A stretch of DNA of 16,923 nucleotides from JBFWRI01 sp050248995 (GTDB taxonomy: Bacteria; Pseudomonadota; Alphaproteobacteria; JAIXQD01), in contig JBFWRI010000031.1 in the NCBI GenBank assembly GCA_050248995.1, positions 1 through 16,923 on the forward strand. Direction: 5' to 3'. Shown one piece after another: positions 1 to 6,828 of the stretch; position 1 is the stretch's first letter; each line of letters begins with the position of its first letter. The position numbers and the translations under genes were made by a program. Below the pieces are notes generated by a model that did no database searches, was not told the origin of the DNA, and saw only the letters and a list, made by a program, of their open reading frames with translations.

Positions 1-467
1 CGGTTTTGTTTTTGAGAATGGTTGACCCAGCGTTCAATGGCATGGGTGACCGAATAGTAATCCATGCAACCGGCAAAGAAGCGTGGTTCGCCTGTCTTTT
101 TATCTTCCATCATCAGCATGTTGTAATTCTGGCGTGTTTCCAGTTTTACAATCAGCGGCAGTTCAAGGCTGCATAATACGGCTTGTAAATCTGACTTTTG
201 TGGTTTTGTGGCGGCGGCTGAAATGTGCCCATCAAGGGGATTGCTTAAAGCATAGTATATCTCCGATGCCTTTTCGCGCCCGGCAACGGGAGAAGCATAA
301 CGCTTTCTGAGGACAGCCGAGGTATGGGCTGCTGTGTGGCGGCCAAGGACGAAGCCATCCAGCAAGCGGTAGGTTGCTAATGAAAGACCTTTGGCCTTTT
401 CCCATCTGCTGAATTTCTTTTCAAGCCTTTCGACGTTTTCGCTGAACATCCAGCTAATCAATGACAT
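1..467 (-). CDS. Hypothetical protein, 3' end outside the window
   Basis: An open frame starts at the ATG at 467-465 and runs without a stop through the left edge, giving at least 155 codons. The start is supported by a good ribosome-binding site (AAAGGGGAAG) a few bases upstream. The protein begins MSLISWMFSENVERLEKKF and is soluble in appearance, with a charged amphipathic N-terminal stretch, then a basic region around residues 45-70 and a later segment containing MLMMEDKKTGEPRFFAGC. I see no signal peptide, membrane segment or recognisable catalytic motif, and I do not recognise the family. Its base composition looks less GC-rich than the division genes. It lies beyond the terminator that closes the dcw operon, so it is probably its own transcription unit and not functionally tied to cell division. 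The gene call is fairly sure; the function is unknown. Confidence 0.7.
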   Translation of the reverse strand, partial: MSLISWMFSENVERLEKKFSRWEKAKGLSLATYRLLDGFVLGRHTAAHTSAVLRKRYASPVAGREKASEIYYALSNPLDGHISAAATKPQKSDLQAVLCSLELPLIVKLETRQNYNMLMMEDKKTGEPRFFAGCMDYYSVTHAIERWVNHSQKQN

Positions 468-525
468 GGTCTTCCCCTTTGAATATGGGGGCTAATGTAG
501 CGGCCAGGCCCGAAAGTAAACTAAT

Positions 526-549
526 AAAAACCCCCGCCGAAGCGGGGGT
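526..549 (-). terminator. Rho-independent terminator with UUCG loop, end of the dcw operon
   Basis: Read on the minus strand this is an 8-bp perfect stem, ACCCCCGC paired with GCGGGGGT, closed by a TTCG tetraloop and followed directly by a T run (TTTTATTAG). The stem occupies 530-537 and 542-549. UUCG loops with a C-G closing pair are exceptionally stable and common in bacterial terminators. It sits 32 bases after the stop of the 64-codon gene and 58 bases before the next start codon, so it separates the ftsZ operon from the gene at the left edge. Confidence 0.9.
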
Positions 550-581
550 CTTTGGTCTTTATGCTTAGACTATCTCGTGAT

Positions 582-776
582 TTAGGCCAAAGCCGGGCGC
601 CAGATAGTGATGCCGGGCTTCTGCTCGACAATTTCCCATCTTCTAGGCGGGCTGGCTTCGACAGATTCAGCAAGCGATTGGTGCATCAGTTCGCTGGCTT
701 CAGCAACCTTGCCGGCAAGAATGAGTGCAGCGATCTTCTTGCTGCTTTCTTCAATATGCGGCTCGACGGTAACCAT
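582..776 (-). CDS. Small hypothetical protein (64 aa) directly after ftsZ
   Basis: This short gene starts 12 bases after the ftsZ stop codon. Its ribosome-binding site (AAGGAAG) lies in that gap, about 8 bases before the ATG, and the operon terminator follows 32 bases after its stop. This placement makes it a likely real last gene of the operon. The 64-residue product begins MVTVEPHIEESSKKIAALIL and has a predicted helical first half (repeated Ala, Glu and Lys) followed by a compact tail with PPRRWEIVEQKPGITIWRP. There is no signal peptide or membrane segment and no motif I recognise. In many alphaproteobacteria the gene after ftsZ is lpxC; this is not lpxC. It could be a small FtsZ partner or an unrelated passenger. 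No homology is claimed. Confidence 0.6.
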   Translation of the reverse strand: MVTVEPHIEESSKKIAALILAGKVAEASELMHQSLAESVEASPPRRWEIVEQKPGITIWRPALA

Positions 777-788
777 ACTGGTTCTTCC

Positions 789-2456
789 TTAGTTGCTTTG
801 GCGACGCAGGAAGGCCGGGATTTCCAAGTCTTCGTCAGCGGCGGTTGGCGGCTTTTGCTGTGCGGTCGGCGTAGTGACGCTCAGTTGCTGCTGGTAGGGC
901 TGGCCATACTGCGCAGGCTGCTGTTGTTGCGGCTGCTGCGGCTGGCCCTTGCCGAAACCGATACCCGTCACACGCTCGAACAGGCTGGGGCTGCGCTTGG
1001 CGCGGTCTTCAAAGTTGCCGGTCTGCGGCTGGCCGTATTGCGGCGTTACATCGTTCTGGATGAACGGGTTGTGCACGGCGGCCTGCGGTTGTGTTTGCAG
1101 CGGTTGTGGGGCGATGAAGGCATCACCCGTTACCTGAGCCTGCGGGATATGCGTGCCGGCCAGCGATGTTTGCTGGGGCGCCTGCGCCGGCATTTCCGGG
1201 GCGTGGGCCTGCGCAATGTTCGGGATAACGTCGCTGGGCAGCGGGATATCGCGGGCAACATCATCCGCTGGCGTATTGGATGCCTGCGGCTGCTGCGGCG
1301 TGTGCGGCATGTACGGATTATGCGGCGTTGCCGGTGGGGCATAGGCCTGCTGTGGCTGTTGGGGCTGCTGGGCCGGTGTTGTGTTGCCGAAGCTTTGCGG
1401 GCTGCGCTGCATGGCGGCACTGTACGGCATCTGGCTGATGTTGCCGCCGCGGCCTTGCATGACCGTGGTGGCCTTGCTGGGCATTTGCTGGGCAACGCTT
1501 TCGATGCCGGTGGCCACAACTGACACGCGCATGGTGCCGTCCATTTCCGGGCTGAAAGTTGAACCGAAGATGATGTTGGCATCGGGATCGACTTCTTCGC
1601 GGATGCGGTTAGCAGCAGCATCAACTTCGAACAGCGTCATATCGTAGCCGCCGGTGATGTTGATCAGTACGCCCTTCGCGCCCTTCATCGAGACGTCGTC
1701 GAGCAGCGGGTTGCGGATGGCGGCTTCAGCGGCGTCGATGGCGCGGTTGGCGCCCGAAGCTTCGCCGGTGCCCATCATCGCCTTGCCCATTTCGCTCATC
1801 ACGCTACGGATATCGGCAAAGTCGAGGTTGATGAGGCCGGGCATGACCATCAGGTCGGTTACGCCGCGAACGCCGCTGTGCAGCACGTCGTCGGCCATTT
1901 TAAAGGCATCGGCAAATGTGGTCTTTTCATTGGCCAGACGGAAGAGGTTTTGGTTCGGGATGATGATCAGTGTGTCGACGTATTGTTGCAGTTCGTTGAT
2001 GCCGGCTTCGGCCAGACGCATACGATGCGCGCCTTCGAAGTGGAATGGCTTGGTAACAACACCAACCGTAAGAATACCAAGTTCGCGTGCGGCGCGCGCG
2101 ATAACCGGCGCTGCGCCTGTACCCGTACCGCCACCCATACCGGCGGCAACGAACACCATGTTGGCACCGCGCAGCGCTTCGATGATATCATCAATCTGTT
2201 CTTCGGCGGCTGCACGACCGACATCGGGGCGCGCACCAGCGCCGAGGCCCTTCGTGAGGTTCACACCCAGCTGGATGCGACGTGCCGCCAGCGAATTCGC
2301 CAGCGACTGGCTGTCGGTATTCGCGACAACGAATTCAACGCCTTCAAGGTTCGAGCGCACCATGTTGTTGACGCCGTTACCACCCGCGCCGCCAACACCA
2401 AAGATGCTGATACGGGGGCTGAGTGAGTCATGTTCGGGAAGGCTTACGTTGATCAT
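789..2456 (-). CDS. ftsZ: Cell division protein FtsZ
   Basis: FtsZ is the tubulin-like GTPase that polymerises into the cytoplasmic Z-ring and recruits the division machinery. The 555-residue product has the full GTPase core: FGVGGAGGNGVNNM at residues 19-32, the tubulin signature GGGTGTGAAP at 108-117, and the T7 catalytic loop GLINLDFADIRSVM at 207-220 with Asp212. The core ends near residue 325. Residues about 325-537 form a long disordered linker rich in Gln and Pro. The last residues, DLEIPAFLRRQSN, are the conserved C-terminal peptide, in its alphaproteobacterial form, that binds FtsA and other tethers. The ATG at 2456 has a GGAG ribosome-binding site about 7 bases upstream. The 168-base gap upstream and the distance from ftsA (about 6.6 kb) suggest that ftsZ also has its own promoter. 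Confidence 0.98.
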   Translation of the reverse strand: MINVSLPEHDSLSPRISIFGVGGAGGNGVNNMVRSNLEGVEFVVANTDSQSLANSLAARRIQLGVNLTKGLGAGARPDVGRAAAEEQIDDIIEALRGANMVFVAAGMGGGTGTGAAPVIARAARELGILTVGVVTKPFHFEGAHRMRLAEAGINELQQYVDTLIIIPNQNLFRLANEKTTFADAFKMADDVLHSGVRGVTDLMVMPGLINLDFADIRSVMSEMGKAMMGTGEASGANRAIDAAEAAIRNPLLDDVSMKGAKGVLINITGGYDMTLFEVDAAANRIREEVDPDANIIFGSTFSPEMDGTMRVSVVATGIESVAQQMPSKATTVMQGRGGNISQMPYSAAMQRSPQSFGNTTPAQQPQQPQQAYAPPATPHNPYMPHTPQQPQASNTPADDVARDIPLPSDVIPNIAQAHAPEMPAQAPQQTSLAGTHIPQAQVTGDAFIAPQPLQTQPQAAVHNPFIQNDVTPQYGQPQTGNFEDRAKRSPSLFERVTGIGFGKGQPQQPQQQQPAQYGQPYQQQLSVTTPTAQQKPPTAADEDLEIPAFLRRQSN

Positions 2457-2500
2457 TTCGGGTCTCCAGTTGGTGCGCGAAACGGCAGCCCATAAGGGCC

Positions 2501-2515
2501 TTTACCGTTTGTTAA
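2501..2515 (-). promoter_or_regulatory. Possible CtrA-like box upstream of ftsZ
   Basis: The minus strand reads TTAA-CAAACGG-TAAA here, one base away from the CtrA consensus TTAA-N7-TTAA. It overlaps a 10-base palindrome, TTGTTAACAA, at 2509-2518 and lies about 45-60 bases before the ftsZ start codon. CtrA is known to regulate ftsZ in Caulobacter. The match is short and could be chance, so this is a weak call. Confidence 0.25.
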
Positions 2516-2521
2516 CAATCG

Positions 2522-2549
2522 ACTGTAGAGAGATTCGAGGCGGAATCAA
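2522..2549 (-). promoter_or_regulatory. Candidate sigma70-type promoter for ftsZ
   Basis: On the minus strand, TTGATT (2544-2549) and TACAGT (2522-2527) are separated by 16 bases, each matching the -35 and -10 consensus at 4 of 6 positions. They lie in the largest non-coding stretch of the window, the 168 bases between the corrected end of the SGNH gene and ftsZ. The transcript would have a leader of about 60 bases containing the CtrA-like box. Promoter prediction by eye is unreliable. Confidence 0.3.
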
Positions 2550-2624
2550 CAGGAATTAGTGCGCTTCCGGTATGGTTTTAGCCCATAAATTGGGGATAAC
2601 TGGGTGCCGGGGGCTGCTTGCAGG

Positions 2625-4039
2625 CTAATTGAACTGGAACAGCTTGGCGATTTCCGGCAGTGCCTTGTTCGACCAGTGCGTATCATCGATGAAATAGAGA
2701 CATCCTTTTCGCCGCTTTCGACCATGCGCCGGATGACTTTTTCCGTATCGATGAACGTGTATTTCTTGCCCGGCAGGGCGCGCACAGCTTCAAAGAACGT
2801 GCTTTGGGTATCCAGCGGTTCGGCCAAGTAGTCTTCATACACCGTCAGCTTGTTGGGTGAGGGCATGAAGTACAGTTTGATGCCATCCTTCGCCAGCACA
2901 TCAGCCAGGCGGTTTAGGTTGTCGTGCATCTTCTGAATGCGCTTCGGGTCGGCATTCTTCCTGTTCGACTTGTAATCACCCTTGTGGAACAGCAGTTCGT
3001 CACCGTATGGCCCGCTAAAGACCTTCCGGTTCAGCATCTTGTGTTCGGCGGCTGTATCGTACTGCACGATACCGAATGTATCGGAAATGCGGCGCAGCAG
3101 CCATTTGAAGTTGTTGTTGATGGCGGCCGCCATGGATGTGCGCGCACCGTCTGACATGAAGGCGCTGCGCGTATCCCACGATTTTTCACGCAGGGCGGGG
3201 TACGTCGCCGTCAAATCGGAGATGAACCATGGTGGGCGGTAGAAGAACGTGCCCTGTGGCAGGCCCAGCTTTTCCAGCAGGCTGTTGTAAGTCGGGTTGG
3301 TGCTGTCGGGATAGCCCTGGAAGTTCAGCAAAGCAGCGCCCAGTGAATCGAACCAGACGATGATTGGCGTACCGTGCATGAAAACGAACTGCAGCAGCAT
3401 TGAGCGCCATAACAAGCCGGGATGGTTTTCGAAGCGCGCAGCTTTCTGGCCTTCCCACGCATCGATGTGGCGGTAATCGGTGTATAACGAACCACGCAGG
3501 CGGTCGACATTCTTTTCCAGCTCGGCCAGCGGTACTTTTTTGTCCCAGTCTGCATCGGCGGACAGTCGCGGCACAGCGCCACGTTCGGCCGCCTGCACAA
3601 CAACATATTTAACGCCATACTTTTTCAGGAAACCGCTGTTGCGCAAGAGCATGATATCCTGCGGGTAGTTGTTATCGGTCATTTCCGATACCCACGAGAT
3701 GCGTTTGCCGCTGCGGGTGGCCACGAAATCCTGCCAGTAATTGTCGGTCCCGCCGCCGCGCCCGCGCGAGATGGAATCGCCGAACGATAGAATCTCGAAT
3801 TTTGTCGTATCGCCGAGTTTCCATTCATGCAGGCGTTTGGGGAGCGTCAGGGCTTCGGTGCGGCACTGCGAGATATGTGGCGCGAAGGCCATACGCGCCA
3901 GGTCGCCGCAGTTCGGGTAGGGGATGAACAGCAGGTTGATGCCATAGAACCAGATAAAGAAGTTTGCGGCGATAAAGACCCCTGTAGCCGTCAGGAAGCC
4001 TGTAATCCATAATTTTGCTGCGCGGGATGTGTTCATCAT
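2625..4039 (-). CDS. AlgJ/AlgX-like SGNH O-acyltransferase, frameshifted near its 3' end
   Basis: This is probably a membrane-anchored SGNH-fold enzyme that passes an acyl group, received through the neighbouring MBOAT protein, to an extracytoplasmic polymer, like AlgJ/AlgX for alginate. From the ATG at 4039 (two bases after the MBOAT stop) it encodes one N-terminal membrane anchor at about residues 10-36, then an exported domain. The nucleophile motif FGDSISRG has its GDS at residues 87-89 (Ser89). The initial frame runs to Asp446 and then becomes unlike the family. A shift of frame at about 2698-2712 restores LYFIDDTHWSNKALPEIAK, ending at a TAG at 2625-2627. DTHWS carries the catalytic Asp and His of this family. 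Without the shift the frame runs on to 2546 with a nonsense tail. The corrected protein is about 470 residues. An in-frame ATG at 4177 lies inside the MBOAT gene and is unlikely to be used. Confidence 0.8.
2698..2712 (-). other. Apparent frameshift site in the SGNH acyltransferase gene
   Basis: The reading frame changes here between ESGEKD and LYFIDDTHWS. On the minus strand the junction reads GGCGAAAAGGATGTCTCTA, which contains a run of four A residues. Loss of one base in or near this run, or a gain of two bases, would explain the shift. The downstream frame is open, ends at a stop, and spells the expected family motif, so the shift is well supported. Whether it is biological or a sequence error cannot be told here. 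Confidence 0.8.
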
Positions 4040-4041
4040 GA

Positions 4042-5478
4042 TCAGAACTGCCAGTACAGGAATTCGGCCTGCCGCGCGATATGCGCGAGGGCCAGGATAA
4101 ACAGGGCGAAGGCCGCCAACAGCGTGCGCGGGGTCGGCTTGAAGGTGGCGGCATAATTCATGCTGTTGCGTGGCCACAGCGCGATGACGAAGCAGACCGC
4201 CAGCAGGATAAGCGCGTGCAGGTTATCCCAGCCGATCTGGGCGCCCTTCATGCCCAGCATGCCATTGATGACCTTCAGCGACCGCTCCAGGTCGGGCGAG
4301 CGGAAGAAGACAAAGCCGACAGTCACGAACAGGAATGTCAGCAGCCATGCCAGCGCGCCGGGCATCCTGATTTTGGTCATCTGCCACAAGCGGTGGATAA
4401 CCAGCGCCGCACCATGCAGCAGGCCGAAGACGATGAACGTCCACCCCGCACCGTGCCAGATGCCGGCCAGCAGGAACGTCAGCAAAATGGGCAGCGCGGT
4501 TGCTTCGGTGAACGTGCGCCATTTGCCGACCGGATGCGCATCGTGCTTGCGCGCCGCGCGCATCGCCAGCGGCATGAAAACGTAGCTCATGAAAAAGCGC
4601 GTCATGGTGATGTGCCACTTACGCCAGAACGTGCTGATATCCTTTGCGCGGTATGGGCTGTCGAAGTTGATGGGCAGGTCGAAGTTCATCATGCGCGCCA
4701 TACCCATGGCCATATCCATGTAGCCCGAGAAATCGAAATACAGCTGGAACACGAAGCCGACAGCGCCGATCCACGCGCGCACAAGGTCGGTCGAGCCGCT
4801 GTCGAACGGAATGGCGACATATTCGGCCAGGCTGTCGGCGATGACGACTTTCTTGAACAGGCCGATGGCGAACAGGAAGATGCCCACGGCGATGTTTTCG
4901 GGAATGACGCGCATGCGCGCGCTGTCGTTGAACTGCGGGATCAGCTCTTTATGCAGGATAATGGGGCCGGCGATCAGGTGCGGGAAGAACGTGATGAATT
5001 GCGTGTAATCCAGCAGGCTGGTTTTTTCCTTCACGCGGCCCTGGAAAGATTCGAACAGGTACGACAGCTGCATGAAGGTGAAGAAGCTGATGCCCAACGG
5101 CATGATGATCTTCTCGATCACGAAGTCGGTGCCGAAGATGAAATTCGACTGTTCGGCGAAGAACGTCAGGTATTTGTAATAGAACAGCAGGCCGAGGTTG
5201 CCGATCAGGCCAACCAGCATCAGGGCGCGGTCGGCGGCGGGGCGTTGGGCTGCAACGGCCGGCTTCTTCTGGAACTGCTGACCGATCAGGTAGTTGAACA
5301 AGATCGCCGCCAGGAAAATCGGCAGGAATTCGACTTTCCATAGCGCATAGAAAATCAGCGACGCCGCCAGCAGGACCCACTTTGAAAGCTGGACGCGCCC
5401 GAAGGCCAGCGCGCCAAGATAGAAAAGCAGGGTCAGCGGCAGGAACCAGAAGATAAAATCGTAACTGCTGAAAATCAT
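4042..5478 (-). CDS. AlgI-like MBOAT family membrane O-acyltransferase
   Basis: MBOAT proteins are polytopic membrane enzymes that take an acyl group from a cytoplasmic thioester donor and pass it across the membrane to a polymer or a partner enzyme. The 478-residue product has many hydrophobic segments from residue 8 to the C terminus. It carries the AlgI-type hallmarks YFDFSGYMDMAMG (248-260), INFDSPYRAKDISTFWRKWH (270-289) and the catalytic region GIWHGAGWTFIVFGLLHG (339-356) with His342 and His355. Length and motifs match AlgI, PatA and DltB relatives. It lies between the MaoC-reductase gene (27-base gap) and the SGNH gene (2-base gap), so it is very probably translated with both. The nearby ACP suggests that its donor is an acyl-ACP, as in the DltB system; AlgI itself is thought to use an acetyl donor. 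The substrate polymer is unknown. Confidence 0.93.
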   Translation of the reverse strand: MIFSSYDFIFWFLPLTLLFYLGALAFGRVQLSKWVLLAASLIFYALWKVEFLPIFLAAILFNYLIGQQFQKKPAVAAQRPAADRALMLVGLIGNLGLLFYYKYLTFFAEQSNFIFGTDFVIEKIIMPLGISFFTFMQLSYLFESFQGRVKEKTSLLDYTQFITFFPHLIAGPIILHKELIPQFNDSARMRVIPENIAVGIFLFAIGLFKKVVIADSLAEYVAIPFDSGSTDLVRAWIGAVGFVFQLYFDFSGYMDMAMGMARMMNFDLPINFDSPYRAKDISTFWRKWHITMTRFFMSYVFMPLAMRAARKHDAHPVGKWRTFTEATALPILLTFLLAGIWHGAGWTFIVFGLLHGAALVIHRLWQMTKIRMPGALAWLLTFLFVTVGFVFFRSPDLERSLKVINGMLGMKGAQIGWDNLHALILLAVCFVIALWPRNSMNYAATFKPTPRTLLAAFALFILALAHIARQAEFLYWQF

Positions 5479-5505
5479 TCGGTCAGGCGAATCCCGGCGA
5501 GAGTT

Positions 5506-6828
5506 TTAGGCTGTTCTTGTTTCCGGGGCACTTTGTAGGACAGAAATTCGCGTTTGCATATCCCGTACAAGTGGCAGCATAACTGCCAGCGGATCGGCTG
5601 CCGGTGCTGCAACCAGCGCTTGTGTCTGGTCAGTTGCTGTGCGGGGAAGTCGTGATATCAGAATCGTGGTTGTGGATAAAGTTGAGCAGAGCGCTTCGCC
5701 TTCAGTTTTGGCTGTAATGTATTCGGCCAGCTCGGCCAGTGGCTGCTCGATAGCGATGGACGACGGGTAGAAAAACACGGCTGATTTTTGCGCACGGAAG
5801 ATATCTTCAAAGCCCTGCACATACATGGCGCGGAAGGCGGCAAGGCGCTGGGCGTCTTCGCCCGTGCCGCGTTTGCCAAAGATTTTCGGCGTAGCGAAGT
5901 AATACACCTGCGTTGCTGCCGGTAATTGCGACACATTGCCGGGCACGGTGTACTGCATCACATCACAGGCGCCGCCATGATCGCGGATGACGGCGGCGAC
6001 GCGGTTCGCATCATCGACACTGGCAGCGTATGTAATAGTGACGTGAGCGCCGCCTGCCGCCAGGATTTTTGCGGTGACCTCGCCAAGCCCGCGTGACCCG
6101 CCGATGACCAGCGCGCGCTGGCCGGCGAATTCGCCCGGGTTCACCTGCGCAGCAATGGCTTTCATATCAGCGACCGCCGCCGGTGCGGGGCGCACAAACG
6201 CATCAAGCGTACCACTGATGCAGACGCCCGTTACATCAATCGTGATGCGGCTGAATCGCTCGTCGACATCGGTGACGGCATAGGTAAGAGTGGTGCGTGC
6301 CGAGGATGCTATGGCGACATCGAAGGCCGAGAACATGGACTGCAGGCCCGGGCATTCCATGCCAACAAGGCGCGATAGCGCCATCAGGTCGGCGGCCAGC
6401 GCACTGCTGCCGGTTAAAGGCAGTTCCCCGGACCGGCCTGCCATCTGGCCGATCGTCAGCACATTCGGTTCGGCTGCGGGCATAGGTGTTTGTACGTTGA
6501 AGGCTGGCAAATCTGCGCCTGCTTCGAACGCGATATCCACCAGCTTGATATCGCCCGCCATGATGAACAGCCGGTTGTTGTCGCGCAGCAGCGTGACGGT
6601 TTCATCGACATGGACGGGTTTCAGGAATTTCACCTTCAGGTGCGACGGCGTCTGTTTCAATTCGTCCAGTGCCCACAGCACCGCGTGTGTGCCATGCACG
6701 ATGCATTGACCGGCCAGCGTGCGGCGCGCGGCCACGGAATCGATGTGAATGGGGTTATAGTCGCCCGACCGTTCGGCAAAGCGCTGCTGGTCGGCCATTG
6801 TAAATGTGCGTGTGGCCAGCGTTTCCAT
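5506..6828 (-). CDS. MaoC-type double hot-dog dehydratase fused to a short-chain dehydrogenase/reductase
   Basis: This 440-residue protein appears to combine three parts. Residues 1-115 form a MaoC-like (R)-hydratase/dehydratase hot-dog domain with the motif GDYNPIHID (22-30), including the Asp23 and His28 of the catalytic site, followed by GQCIVHG. Residues about 145-220 look like a second, degenerate hot-dog half. Residues about 236-400 are a Rossmann reductase with the cofactor loop VIGGSRGLGE (241-250) and the pair Tyr370-Lys374 in EYITAK, with Ser356/357 as the likely third residue. The usual NNAG motif is not seen. MaoC proteins add or remove water at a 3-hydroxyacyl thioester, and SDR domains reduce or oxidise keto groups with NAD(P)H. 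Its start codon overlaps the FkbH stop (TAATG), so it probably modifies the acyl-ACP made by FkbH. The fusion and the lack of any ketosynthase nearby are unusual. Confidence 0.85.
   Translation of the reverse strand: METLATRTFTMADQQRFAERSGDYNPIHIDSVAARRTLAGQCIVHGTHAVLWALDELKQTPSHLKVKFLKPVHVDETVTLLRDNNRLFIMAGDIKLVDIAFEAGADLPAFNVQTPMPAAEPNVLTIGQMAGRSGELPLTGSSALAADLMALSRLVGMECPGLQSMFSAFDVAIASSARTTLTYAVTDVDERFSRITIDVTGVCISGTLDAFVRPAPAAVADMKAIAAQVNPGEFAGQRALVIGGSRGLGEVTAKILAAGGAHVTITYAASVDDANRVAAVIRDHGGACDVMQYTVPGNVSQLPAATQVYYFATPKIFGKRGTGEDAQRLAAFRAMYVQGFEDIFRAQKSAVFFYPSSIAIEQPLAELAEYITAKTEGEALCSTLSTTTILISRLPRTATDQTQALVAAPAADPLAVMLPLVRDMQTRISVLQSAPETRTA

Noticed and set aside
552..1523. Plus-strand open frame (323 codons) opposite the 3' part of ftsZ
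   Set aside because: It is an Arg/Leu-rich antisense product of the Gln/Pro-rich FtsZ linker and crosses the intergenic region and the 64-codon gene; no ribosome-binding site or motif supports it.
1654..2559. Plus-strand open frame (301 codons) opposite the ftsZ GTPase core
   Set aside because: Antisense shadow of a highly conserved gene, Ser/Pro/Arg-rich, with no recognisable domain.
2582..2594. Small hairpin CCCA/TGGG after the corrected stop of the SGNH gene
   Set aside because: Four base pairs with no T run are too weak to call a terminator.
2546..2624. Continuation of the SGNH frame to a stop at 2546
   Set aside because: After the frameshift point this tail has no family resemblance, while the alternative frame gives DTHWS and a stop at 2625, so the tail is treated as out of frame.
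4040..4177. Extended N terminus of the SGNH gene from an ATG at 4177
   Set aside because: The extra 46 codons lie inside the MBOAT gene in another frame and do not look like a signal sequence. The ATG at 4039, right after the MBOAT stop and just before the membrane anchor, fits better.
4081..5343. Long plus-strand open frame (420 codons) opposite the MBOAT gene
   Set aside because: The translation is rich in Gln, Arg, Asp and Glu with no fold-like pattern, and it mirrors a well-supported MBOAT gene on the other strand. GC-rich codon bias leaves such antisense frames open.
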